A DNA stretch of 64,000 nucleotides, taken from the NCBI RefSeq assembly GCF_014529535.1, contig NW_023503584.1, positions 2,639,005 to 2,703,004 on the forward strand, read 5' to 3'. Under the pieces are notes generated by a model. That model ran no database searches. It was not told the DNA's origin and worked only from the letters and a program-made list of their open reading frames with translations. The position numbers were made by a program, and so were the translations under genes. The stretch is from Bradysia coprophila. Lineage: Eukaryota > Arthropoda > Insecta > Diptera > Sciaridae. The first letter of the stretch is position 1; the number at the start of each line of letters is the position of its first letter. Below, in pieces: positions 10,730-20,824 of the stretch.

Positions 10730-12454
10730 TTCAGTTTATTCCTTGCTTTTTGACAGATTCGGTTGTGGTGTTTGCGATACGTATCCAAAGTTCTATCGAG
10801 TAACGGGAATAAAATTTTTTGATCTTGGATCTCCGGAGATGGCATCTACTTTCTTTTCAATAATATCGATCAACTCGAGGCCCTCTTCGCAAATCAGACC
10901 CAACGTTTCGATAGCAAATGGAAAGAAGAATAGTTTTTCATTTTAGACTGCTAATGGTATGATTGGTATTAAGATAACTATTTGACGTGGTAAAACCTCT
11001 AATACCCTGCTACGTTAACACCCGAACTAAAACTCTATTGACTTAAGCGCCACACGCATGAACTTTTGTGTAAATTTAATGCAATGTAATCTTCTAATAC
11101 AAGCACTAGGATGCTTTTTTGCAAAAATTGTAAAGCTTCATGGATTGCATGGTAAAATAAATATTTTGGCACTGAAAAGCGTTGAAGACCGCGAGGACTT
11201 AATTTTTTGAATTTTTCTGAGCTGGCGCAAATTCATCAAAGTTTCGTTAATTTGGGTGAAACTCTGATTTTTTTCGTAACCAAAAACGATCAGCAAAACG
11301 TTGAGAGTATTTTTGTAACACGTCTTTGTGGCTAAGAAAATGTATGATGCAAGATGGAAAAAATTAATTTCGTTGTTTCCAAGATATGACAATAAAAATT
11401 TTAATTAGGTATCCTTTCGCGTCGCTATATGTGTATAGCTAGAGTAAGTCCATTTTTTAACACGTTACATTTGATGTTGAGTAAATTTGTTAGAAAATAT
11501 TTTCGATTTCAAAATGTAGGTGGCGCTGTGAATGGAAACTAATTGGAAAAATAGAATATAATCGGACCTTTGACTGATTTAATAAAGAGCAGAATCGAAA
11601 AGGTCACTGGGAGTTGCGGGAATGATCCTATAGGACAATCACAGAAATAAAAAAGATTCATAACCAAGCCCGAGTTCGATCAAATTTATTTTGCTTCCTT
11701 ATTTACTCCACTGTCTTAAATCATCGTCGTGAAAAAGCTCTGTTTTTAAATAAACTAAATTTTTTCCCTTAGAAAGCACCGAATTTCAAAAAGTTGCGCC
11801 GTCAATCATTCAATTGTCAGAAGTTTGAATTGACGCAGAGATCAATTTGTACTAGACGCTCATTTGTTATCATTTCATTCATTTTTGTAATGTTTTGCTC
11901 ACTTCGCATGAAATGCAATATATGATCTTCTTCTGTATACAATGATAAGCAAATGTGATTAACATTCGATTTACATTCTTTCCTCGATTCTTTCACATAC
12001 TAAAAATTGTCAAATTTACCTAATTATCGACTAATTTTGTTTGGTTTATTGTCAAATTTGAAAACTTTGGAAGCGACTGTGCTCAGGTGTGCAACAAAAA
12101 TAAATGGTAAAGTCGATTTTAAAGCCCCAATTGTGGTCGGCAATGTGTATTTTAATGCATTTTTGTCGATCACAATTATGCTTAACATACACTAGACATT
12201 GAAAACTCGTTTTTATCTTAGTTTTCATGACTAAATTTTCGTAATGAAGTAGGATTTTTTTAAATCCCTAATGGAGATGGCAGCAACTGTCGTTGAAAAC
12301 TAGGATCTAGGATACCAGAATATATTTTCTGTGCCTTAGAATCATAATTCGACGTATTTCGTCACTGCACCTACGATCGAAAAGTGATTGCTAAGAAAAG
12401 CTGAAATTGTTGTAATGTTTTTGTTTTGTTTTTCGTCTCATTATGATCCTTACG
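10730..12454. other. Non-coding spacer
   Basis: No gene is supported; the short ORFs here have no recognisable product. A motif GGGAGTTGCGGGAAT at about 11610 recurs at 47012-47027. Confidence 0.4.
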
Positions 12455-12584
12455 GCACAGAAAACGTAGTTCGTGACTCGTGACGAAAGCAGAATTTTTC
12501 AGTACACGTCTTAAGCTTGTCCTAACGAGGCGAAGCCGAAAAATTCTACTTTTCGTCACTTGTGACGAAAAATACTATTGTGCC
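12455..12584. repeat. Foldback with GAGGCGAAGCC tip
   Basis: Arms pair GGCACAGAAAACGTAG and the GTGACGAAA...GAATTTTTC region with GAAAAATTCTACTTTTCGTC and TATTGTGCC. The tip reads ACGAGGCGAAGCCG (about 12525-12540). Confidence 0.65.
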
Positions 12585-12837
12585 ACCGAGAATTGAAATA
12601 CGACTCTTTTCAGCACTCATTTTAGTGTTGTAAAGTGATTTATTTCCGCACCCGTTTGATGTGATATTACAACACTCAAAGCAGTGTTGAAATGGAATTT
12701 GTATGAGTTGTTACAGCATTCGTTTGAGAAAATGCAAAGCAATGTGATCGATCAAATTTGAAGAGTGATTGTTTACAATGAAAATTATGATTTTTTGTGC
12801 TCTTGTCTATTTCAATTCTCGGTTGGCACAAAGCATG

Positions 12838-12951
12838 ATGTGTTACACGTATTGTAATGAGATTTTTTCAGCACACGACCCAATTTTCCTTACGAGCGGA
12901 GCGAGTCTAGTGCTGAAAAAATCAACATTACAATACTTGTAACACAACATA
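12838..12951. repeat. Foldback with CGAGCGGAGCGAG tip
   Basis: Arms ATGTGTTACACGTATTGTAATG and the inverse of CATTACAATACTTGTAACAC, with GATTTTTTCAGCAC and its complement further in. The loop contains CGAGCGGAGCGAG at about 12894-12907. Confidence 0.7.
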
Positions 12952-13089
12952 CTATTGTTGTCTTTCGGCCAGAAAACGACTAAATTACCGTGTAAACAAA
13001 ACAAGTTTTTAGTATTTGCTGGCCGCAACTTTTTTGTTTCGACAGTAGCGTACTATTAATGTCTCGTATGTGAGCAATGCATTTATTTC

Positions 13090-13244
13090 GATTTTTTTAA
13101 ACAATTCTCATGTTAAGGCCAGTTCATACTCGCATACATTTTTGCGATATATGCGACCATGAACTGGCCTTAAGGCCAGTTCATACTCGCATACATTTTT
13201 GCGATATATGCGACCATGATTTTTTTAAACAATTCTCATGTTAA
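13090..13244. repeat. Tandemly duplicated TTAA palindrome
   Basis: A 61-bp palindrome TTAAGGCCAGTTCAT...ATGAACTGGCCTTAA is followed directly by a second copy of its left and central part. The flank TTTTTTTAAACAATTCTCATG occurs on both sides (about 13091 and 13219), as expected from unequal exchange or slippage at a foldback. Confidence 0.7.
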
Positions 13245-13347
13245 TATCAAATGTTTGTTTCAAATTTGCTTTTTGAATTGTTGTTTTGAACGTTATGTTT
13301 CGTGTCTACTTAAATTCTGGTAGCTGATTCGTAAGTGTGGTTTTACT

Positions 13348-13533
13348 CAAGGCTGTATACTTTGGGGAGGTCACGCAGATGCAGATACGCGGGTTACACA
13401 CCACGTTTCATACAAAAATTTCACCACGCCATACAAATTCAATTTTGGTGAATTTGTTTGTATGGAAAAGGTGTGTTCCCGCGTATCTAATAAAATGGCG
13501 ATCTGCGTGACCTCCCCAAAGTATACAGCCTTG
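13348..13533. mobile_element. MITE with 8-bp target duplication (hAT-like)
   Basis: Long inverted ends CAAGGCTGTATACTTTGGGG / CCCCAAAGTATACAGCCTTG enclose about 130 bp. It is flanked by perfect GTTTTACT repeats (13340-13347 and 13534-13541). Terminal CAAGG and an 8-bp duplication are typical of hAT-derived MITEs; the family assignment is inference. Confidence 0.8.
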
Positions 13534-13643
13534 GTTTTACTATACTATTCCACTTAAAATGCCTCAAATGAACTTTCTAAATGTATAATAATTGAAGAAT
13601 ATGTTGCAATTTAGAATACTAGCAAGGGACCATATATTTAGAC

Positions 13644-13763
13644 GGTTGCTAGGAATCTCGCGCCGCGTCATTCACAATAATTCACATTTTGACACATTTT
13701 GTATAAGGAAGATGTCACTTTGTGAGTTATTGTGAATGACGCGGCGCGAGATTCCCTAACACC
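13644..13763. mobile_element. MITE with AATCTCGC-type ends, second member
   Basis: Ends GGTTGCTAGGAATCTCGC and GCGAGATTCCCTAACACC, with long arms containing GCCGCGTCATTCACAATAA. Both sides carry ATTTAGAC (13636-13643 and 13764-13771). It shares ends and target length with 7032-7175 but not the interior. Confidence 0.8.
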
Positions 13764-14436
13764 ATTTAGACATGACTATTTTCGATGTATTTTTTCGTCA
13801 CTAAATGCATTCTAGGTATTAGAAGCGCGTAAGGACAAATATAATGTTTACGGTAATTAAAGTTTTATAGGTCTTAAGCAAGGTCTTAAGACTAGTTTTT
13901 TTCATTAATTGTATTAGAAACAACTGAAAAGATTTGAATTTCTTAAATCAGTGGATCTTTAAACAAAATCTCCCAAAAAGATTTAAAATAAAAAATATAA
14001 CACGCGGACATAATCACCTATCACTAAAGCCTCCAAATTTGACCCTTGCAAATTTAGTGCTATTACTAGAAGAAGCAATGCCGTGATCTGATTCGATTTT
14101 TTTTTGAAGATTCTTCACCTCAAACATTATGTAGTGTGCTAGATTCAGAAAGCTCCGTGTACAATGTGTGCGTTTTCTATTACAATGCCAATCAAGTACT
14201 TCTTAATGTATGAGTTAAACAAGGAAACGTAGGTTGAGGAATCTGTTAAAACGGCAAAAAAAAACGTTACTAACGTACTTTTTCTGAATGTAAATGATCA
14301 AGGGTTTTTGGGTAATAAGTTCTGCAACAGAACTTCTGCTACAACAACAATGGGAAAGAAATCATCTCAGACATTTTAAAAAATCATAATGTGCAAAGTT
14401 TGCAAACTTTAGCAGCCTCTGTGGCATAAAACGTTG

Positions 14437-14526
14437 TATGCAATTCGATGCAAAGTACATTATTAGGCTCACGATGTGTATTACACATCTAGAGCCTAGT
14501 AAAGTACTTTGCACCTCGATTGCATA
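14437..14526. repeat. Palindromic repeat, family D
   Basis: TATGCAATTCGATGCAAAGT pairs with ACTTTGCACCTCGATTGCATA around ACACATCTAGAG. Related copies or fragments lie at about 3700-3785 and 53148-53282. Confidence 0.65.
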
Positions 14527-14538
14527 ATAATTATTTAC

Positions 14539-14604
14539 ACAACCGAGTGATAAATGCTTTTTTAGGCACATAGTGTGCCTAAAAAAACATTTATCATCGA
14601 GTTG
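14539..14604. repeat. Short perfect-stem palindrome
   Basis: CAACCGAGTGATAAATGCTT and TTTTAGGCAC pair with GTGCCTAAAA and CATTTATCATCGAGTTG. It sits directly beside the previous palindrome, in the presumed leader region of LRR gene 3. Confidence 0.6.
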
Positions 14605-14739
14605 TATACAACATTTTTCGCAATAAAGGCAACGAAAAGTCTTACTTTTCATCACTTGTTGCGAAAATAATTATTATGCCACTTAGTGATAAATGTTTTC
14701 ATTTCAGACTGTTATTGGCAAAAATAGTGAGCCGTTGAA

Positions 14740-16058
14740 ATGGAATCTTTAACGTTGAGTGCAATTATTCTATTTTTGATGTACACTCAAGTCCACGGGC
14801 GAATGGAAACAGTTCATTGTAAAATCTCCCACTAGTAAGTAAATCTCTAATATAATTTTTTCTCTCAAATAAATTGTGGTTCTTCAATTTCCTCCATTTT
14901 CATCGTTACAGCACATGTGAGGTTCGCATTGTTGAGGTTGACGAACCGATAACAGCAATTATTTTCGACGAAACTCCAAACACATCAGTCCGTGAATTGA
15001 GGATCACAGGTCGGTTCGAAAGTATGCCAGACTTATCAGACGCCACCACAAAATTCGTAAACTTCAAACGGCTTATAATCGAGGAGGTTGGATTGAAAAT
15101 CGTAAAGAGAGATCGACTTGCCGTTTTCGGAAAGATTTCAGAGTTTGAGTTAGATTTAAACAAAAATGAAATTGCCGAACTTGATGCCGATATTTTCAAA
15201 GACCTTCCCAACCTTAAAGATATTTTAATACGAAACGATATACAGGAGATGCTACCCGTAAATGTCTTTCGTAACAACAAAAAGTTGGACTTCATCATGC
15301 TCTCAAACAATAAATTGACCGAAATCCATAGCGACACTTTCAAAGAGCTTGGAAATGTTTATGGTCTTTCAATGGATTACAACCAACTCGACGTGCTACC
15401 AGCGAATATCTTTCGAGACAACAAGAAATTGCACAACCTTAATTTATCAAACAACAAATTGAAAGAAATCGATGTCGATACTTTTAAGGAGCTTAGCGAC
15501 CTTACAAATATTTTCTTGGATTCAAATCAAATTGAGGTTCTGCCCAATGGCTTATTCGACGATAATCCAAAGTTGAAGTTCATTACTCTCTCCCGCAACA
15601 AATTAACCGAAATCAATGTCGACACTTTCAAAGAACTTCCAGTTTTATATAATCTTGACTTAAGTCATAACCAAATCGAGGTACTGCCCGCGACAATCTT
15701 CCGCAGGAATCACAACTTGAACACAATTCATTTCAACGACAATAAGTTGAGAGTAATCGAAAGCGATACGTTTAAAGGACTCAACGATCTAAAGTTTCTT
15801 GAGTTAAATGACAATCAGATCGAAGTTTTGCGTAAAGGATTATTCGACGACAATATGGAAATGAAGGTTGTTCAGTTGCGCGATAATAAGTTGATGAAAA
15901 TCGAAACTGAACTTCATAAGCTGAAAAAATTGATTTATCTGCATTTAGCTGGAAACGTCTGCATTGATCAGAGTTGTGCGTTTCCAGATTGCAATTCCTC
16001 GTCTCTATTAGAATTGATTGAGAATGTTCAACAAAAATGTTCGAATTCAAATTTTTGA
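14740..16058 (+). CDS. Secreted leucine-rich-repeat protein, family member 3
   Basis: Exons 14740-14834 and 14912-16058, 413 aa. Exon 1 encodes the signal peptide (MESLTLSAIILFLMYTQVHG) and METVHC; splicing at TA|GTAAGT and TTACAG rejoins as YTCEVRI, removing an apparent TAG stop at the junction. About twelve LRRs alternate LP-type and acidic types as in member 2. The C-terminal cap is LAGNVCIDQSC ... ENVQQKC, with a short SNSNF tail. An acceptor at 14707 precedes the conserved leader sequence, so an upstream untranslated exon is expected. I could not find the TATA/TCAGTC promoter seen for the other two. A 210-bp part is nearly identical to member 2. Extracellular; partner unknown. Confidence 0.83.
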
Positions 16059-16633
16059 CTTGAAGAGATTCTTTTTTATTTTTTATCACTTCTACATTCT
16101 AATTGACACTGTAAATTGTAGAATTCTATAATAAAAGTGATTTATTGCATATTCAATTTGGAAAAAGTCAATTTGGTGCATTTTGTATGAAAAGTGACCA
16201 ATTTCAAAACGATGTATCTCCGGTAATTTTAAACCTACATAGTCGAGTGATAGCTCGTTTTACTCATAGAAGTTAGAACATGATGGAATAGGTGGTGATA
16301 TTGGCCAATGGGTAGAATGTTCGCATATACATAGTTGACGCGTCTCAAAAAAATTTCTCCGTTTTTTTTTTGGTGGTTAGACTGCTTCAAGTCCTCTGCT
16401 ATCGCTCTGGACATGATTACATTACGCATGGGTTGGATTTTTTTAAATTGTTTAAATTGTAAAAATCAATAATTTGTAAAATTTCAAGATGAATACTATA
16501 AAGTCAAGTCAAGTCAATCTAAAAGTGGGAAGGTTCTATCTCGATCCAGAGGCGAGCCATAGAAACGAATGAATAGACAAATTATCCCGCAGAGGCGTAA
16601 TAGTTATTTATGTAACTAGAATTGTAGGACTGA

Positions 16634-16745
16634 CTTTCTTCTTTTAACTCTTCTTCGTCTTTATGTAAATCCTCTTGTAGCAATCTTTCCATTGGTGTAA
16701 ATGCATCTTTTTTAATAAAGACGAAGAAGAGTTAAAAGAAGAAAG
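16634..16745. repeat. Foldback element
   Basis: CTTTCTTCTTTTAACTCTTC plus TTCGTCTTTAT are repeated inverted as AATAAAGACGAAGAAGAGTT and AAAAGAAGAAAG. Arms are about 32 bp with few mismatches. Confidence 0.7.
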
Positions 16746-17043
16746 ATGGCATGTGCGCAGAAAATGTTGATCATCGAAAACTATATTCGGGCATGTGATC
16801 AGGGGGTTCGAAGGTGCCCAGGACGACTTTTCTTCCAATGGTGAGAGATATTTGAAAAATAATGTTCTAGTAGATTGTAGAACACCTAAAATTCTAAACG
16901 ACTGAAGGTTCAGTTTGTCTACGAGGATAGCGGAGATAGCCTAACATCAAAAATATGACCTTTCGGATTTTTACTCGTATTAAGTGCATCCAGCTCGGTC
17001 AGGTATGTCGGTGCACTCTGCAGACAGTGCAGTCGTTGTTGCT

Positions 17044-17148
17044 CACTGACAAAAAGAGTTGAAATTCTTACCTGTAGCAGGTGACTTTGTCTCCAGATAA
17101 TTTGCAACATCTGCTGCAGGTAAGATTTTCAACTCTTTTTTGTCAGTG
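17044..17148. repeat. Foldback element
   Basis: CACTGACAAAAAGAGTTGAA and TTCTTACCTG pair with CAGGTAAGATTTTCAACTCT and TTTTTGTCAGTG around a loop of about 40 bp. Confidence 0.7.
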
Positions 17149-17764
17149 TTGGTGGGTCGAGGAAATTTGCGCAGCAAATGCGATACATACGCCCTAGTAC
17201 GCAAAGCAGTGGGAAAATCCATTCGTGAAGTGCCTAAGCATATCGGCAAACTTAGTTCGAGTAAAACATCAACCCTTCTAAATTAAATACAGTAAATTGT
17301 TTATTCTCTTAATGGTTGCCTCTATAAACAATGAATAATTTTACATCGACCACAACGAAAAATAAAATACTTTCCATTCAAATATTCAATATATATCAAT
17401 AACACAAATTGTATTCTTTGTTTTGACTCAACAAATGGCCACATATATTTAGCCGTTGATACAGATAGAATTTTAGTTTTTCAAATTAGATTTGGAATTT
17501 GATCAATTTTTCATTTGAATGCAATTTTATAATACGCAAAAAAAAAACATTTTTTTTCTTCATTTATTTACATAATATAAATTTTGGAAAGATAAGTTTT
17601 GTTTAATGGTGTGAAATTTGTGGTTACCATACAATCAGAGACATCATCAGAACCGATTACAATTTTGATAAATCTCCTAACATTTTCATTTCTCTTAAAT
17701 TATAATTATAACCAAACAAAACGAATCAATTTCCTCAATTTAAGTGGAATGATGATGATGATCT

Positions 17765-19637
17765 TTAAACTGCTGTGCGACTGTTTGCATAGAATTGTTG
17801 GCCAGACAACAACAGAGTTAGAACGTAGATGCAGGCTGCAATCCAACAGTTGTATGCATTCTGGAAAATCAAAAATATTTTCAAGAATTTTATCCGGGCT
17901 TGTGACGGATGCAAAAGGCGTGAAAACATTGTTAAAATTAAAGAAAATATCGAGGAAGGAAATCTACTTTGAAAAACACCATATCGAGACTTTGTATGCA
18001 GCTGAGTCGATGACTTTGACTGTCCGTATATTTGAAGCGATTTTTCTTTAGCCATTACATTCGATCTTTTACGCTCAAAGATCAATTATTTCAATGGTGT
18101 ATTATAAATAGGTTTTTAAGCCAGTATCACGACATTAGATCGTTAGAGAAATCTGCAAGTCGCAATCAAGCTTCTAGGCCTGACTGTAAAAATCTCCCCG
18201 AGGAAAATGTCTGTCGCCGACAATTTGAGCAGTGAGCCTTTAAGGAACGACAAACTATCTGAAGACATCGACGACAAATGTAGCCTTGTCTTTTCTCGAA
18301 GGAATGAAGTGAAAGATTTTGCATCCAACACTCTGGGAAGTAATAGTTTTAATGGATGGGAAGATGTGACTGCCGTTTCAGAACGGTGAACTTATTTTGT
18401 TACTTTGTCAAAAAGGGTACAGCCCGGGTGAAAATAAAAGTCTCAAACGTTCGAAAAACGTAGTCTCACGTCTCAAAAGACAATAGAGATGAGACCGTGA
18501 GACTACGTACTTCGAACATTTGAGACTTTCGTTTTTCACTAGGGAGTGGAGTGGATCGTATCCATTGGTCCAAGGAAAAATACAGGAAAGGGCAATTAAA
18601 ATTCAGCCAAAATTAGATTCAGCTGCTTCACTCATACAAACAAAACTGGCTATGCATGCATGGAGTGTTAAATCCGTATAATTTTGTTTGTATGAGTGAG
18701 CCAGCTGAAAATCAGCTGGAGCAAACTTAGGCTGAAAATTGAATGAACCTTCCTGCACAATAAATCGAATATTGAGAGTAGATTATTGAGAAGTGAGATG
18801 CGCTATCGTAGTGACACATTACTAGTGTCTACACGTGAAAATTTATCGTACGCAACTTAAAACCTTTAAATCATCTGTGCCTGTATATAAGTAGTAGCTG
18901 AAATGTTGCCATTCGTACAAAGAATAAATAGGCGGAATCATTAGAGGCGTACAGTCGAAAATACGTCCTGTCACGTTTGAATGACAAAATTTTGCAAATC
19001 GAAGGTTACGACACTTAAGATTTAGTGTCGATGAGTTTTATCGCTCTATTTACACTGATATTACGACAAATAGGTCATAAGTGACACCATTATGACTAAG
19101 AGGTGCAATCATATTCGACGTCTCTTTTGTATTTCAAGAAAGAGAGAGTTAATTTTGCTACGTTGCTGTTAAACATTTGTTTTAAACAGTCAGAAACAAC
19201 TTGGCCCAAGTACGAAAATGTGGGACCCAAATTTTGTGAAAAATTTCAGACAACGACACTTTTCTCGTTCTACTTCTACACTCCCAACAGACTCAGTGAT
19301 TTTTCAAATGTAAAGTAATCCAAGCTCTTAGTTACCTGACTGTAGGCAGCATCAGCTGCTGCGTAGAACTCGTTTGGATCGCTGTAATGTTCGAGCAATG
19401 GCAAATCTTCGATCAAAGCAACGCTATGGATGTAGTAGAATACTCCCATCAGCGTCTGAAATTCGATAGAATAGGTTTAACATTCGTCGAAGGTTTGACA
19501 AATCGAACGAAGGACATTTTCTTTGATCCATTCAGAAGTATGGAATGCAAAGGTGGAAATTAACTCACCAACTGGATGATACCCCATACGGAAATGATTA
19601 ATCCGCACAGCGACAGCTTTGGTCCGCAAATCTTCAT
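17765..19637 (-). CDS. RNASEK: Ribonuclease kappa (small V-ATPase-associated membrane protein)
   Basis: Three exons, 19569-19637, 19336-19455 and 17765-17860, give 94 aa, the normal family length. Exon 1 is MKICGPKLSLCGLIISVWGI, exon 2 has GVFYYIHSVALIEDLPL then FYAAADAAYSQ, and exon 3 has NAYNCWIAACIYVLTLLLSG. Introns are phase 0 with good GTGAGT/GTAACT donors. Two hydrophobic segments (about 11-33 and 68-85) fit the two-pass membrane fold. The family was described as an endoribonuclease and later as a subunit associated with the vacuolar ATPase in endosomes. Intron 2 is 1.48 kb and contains two foldbacks. A divergent small-membrane-protein gene starts about 0.6 kb away. Identity is clear from sequence. 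Confidence 0.93.
18207..18389 (+). CDS. Possible small ORF inside RNASEK intron (weak)
   Basis: A 60-aa hydrophilic ORF (starts MSVADNLSSEPLRNDKLSED) with a favourable AAAATGT start context, antisense to RNASEK intron 2. No family recognised, no paralogue and no conserved site are seen here. It may well be chance. Confidence 0.12.
   Translation: MSVADNLSSEPLRNDKLSEDIDDKCSLVFSRRNEVKDFASNTLGSNSFNGWEDVTAVSER
18423..18545. repeat. Foldback element, AAAGTCTCAAA type
   Basis: GTGAAAATAAAAGTCTCAAA and CGTAGTCTCAC pair with GTGAGACTACGTAC and TTGAGACTTTCGTTTTTCAC. A shorter relative lies at 35690-35748. Confidence 0.7.
18594..18745. repeat. Foldback element
   Basis: Left arm AATTAAAATTCAGCC ... 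CACTCATACAAACAAAA; right arm TTTTGTTTGTATGAGTG ... GGCTGAAAATTGAAT. It lies in RNASEK intron 2. Confidence 0.65.
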
Positions 19638-20251
19638 ATCGAAATTTGTGTTGAAGTAATTTGAACGATCCAACAAATGGAAAAAAACTTGCGATTAATC
19701 ACAAGACGAGAACCGAACGTCAGAAAGACAATTTTTTTCTCAGGTGCCAATCATGTGACAGATTATGAGGAATGAAGTTGGTTGCGGGTAAAATGAAAAT
19801 TATGGCGGTTACTGTTATAATTGTCCATAAAGGGGGGGTAATTTAAAAATTTTAATTTCCAATCCCATTTTTCTTACTTAATCTGATCTCAGTTAGGGAA
19901 AGTTAGGAAATTATAATCAATTGCCGCGAAATTACTAAAACTTAGCACTAGCACTTCTGGCAATCGATTATGGAGATATTAGGAAACCTCTTGAACTGGT
20001 GTCAACCCTGTCACTTTTTGCTATAAATTTGAGTGTATACCACTTATCGGTTCGTATGTGCTCAAACGTCAAATACGCAGCGAAAAAGTTTAAGTGCATA
20101 ATAAACCAAGTACAAACTCTTGCGAATTTCGCATTTTTCTGCGTTGTTACTGTGCATACAACTTTAATTTACTTTGTTTGTCGTCTATGTTAGTCATACG
20201 ACCGTTAGCTATTATTGTAAATTCCTGCAGATTCGGTATCTCAATGCCCAA
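19638..20251. promoter_or_regulatory. Divergent intergenic region between RNASEK and the small membrane protein gene
   Basis: About 600 bp separate two start codons that point away from each other. No TATA box or initiator stands out. An upstream ATG at 20244 (ATGCCCAAATGA) overlaps the next start and would act as a minimal upstream ORF. Confidence 0.4.
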
Positions 20252-20782
20252 ATGAATTTTGATTCGATCGTAAATGTCACAAATATCGTTGTTGACGAAG
20301 TAGTTGATTTCGTATCAAACATAAATTACACAGCTGTTTTCGAGGACATTCTGACTACAAGTGGAAGCATTTTCAATACCATTTGGGATAATATATCTAG
20401 CCCCATTTCCTTTACGTACGTTGCTATTATTCCGAGTTAGTCACTGGTTACACCTTAACTTATAATCCCTGATTTTTTGTCCGCAGAGAATTGCAAACAT
20501 CATTAGCGACCGTCTTTTTGATCATCATTGCCATCAATTTAGCTTTTATTTGGTTATCGTGGAATAAGTACGGCGGTGTTATAACGGATCGTTTTATCAG
20601 ACCGAGTACGTAATTGTCTTTGTTGTTACTTTGCATTGTTTGGATTTCGTTTCGTTGATTATGACGAAATTATTGTTCTTTCAATGGCTTCTTACGTTAC
20701 AGGCACATTGAAAGAAATCGAGGAACTGAAGTTGTCGGTTGCGAAATTAAAACTCCCGTGTGAGCACACGCCTAGAATTTAA
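20252..20782 (+). CDS. Small single-pass membrane protein, unidentified
   Basis: Exons 20252-20415, 20487-20605 and 20703-20782 join in phase to 120 aa; donors are GTACGT and acceptors CCGCAG and TTACAG. The N-terminal half has three possible N-glycosylation sites (NVT, NYT, NIS). One hydrophobic segment, SLATVFLIIIAINLAFIWLSW (about 60-80), is followed by WNKYGG and a charged tail (TLKEIEELKLSVAKLKLP). I do not recognise the family. The stop lies 42 bp before the start of UBXN6 on the same strand, leaving little room for a separate polyadenylation site and promoter, so a shared transcript is possible. Confidence 0.65.
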
Positions 20783-20824
20783 ATCGATTTCATTGTTACG
20801 GCGAACGTCGACTGAACCAACACT

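Larger units (their letters stand above)
16059..17764. other. Spacer between LRR gene 3 and ribonuclease kappa
   Basis: An AATAAA-type signal near 16130 probably ends LRR gene 3. The rest is non-coding apart from the two foldbacks listed separately. No gene is seen. Confidence 0.45.

Noticed and set aside
10567..10946. ORFs on both strands near 10.6-10.9 kb
   Set aside because: Overlap a family C MITE and its flank.
17599..18051. 150-aa plus ORF
   Set aside because: Antisense to the last RNASEK exon, which is conserved and correctly spliced.
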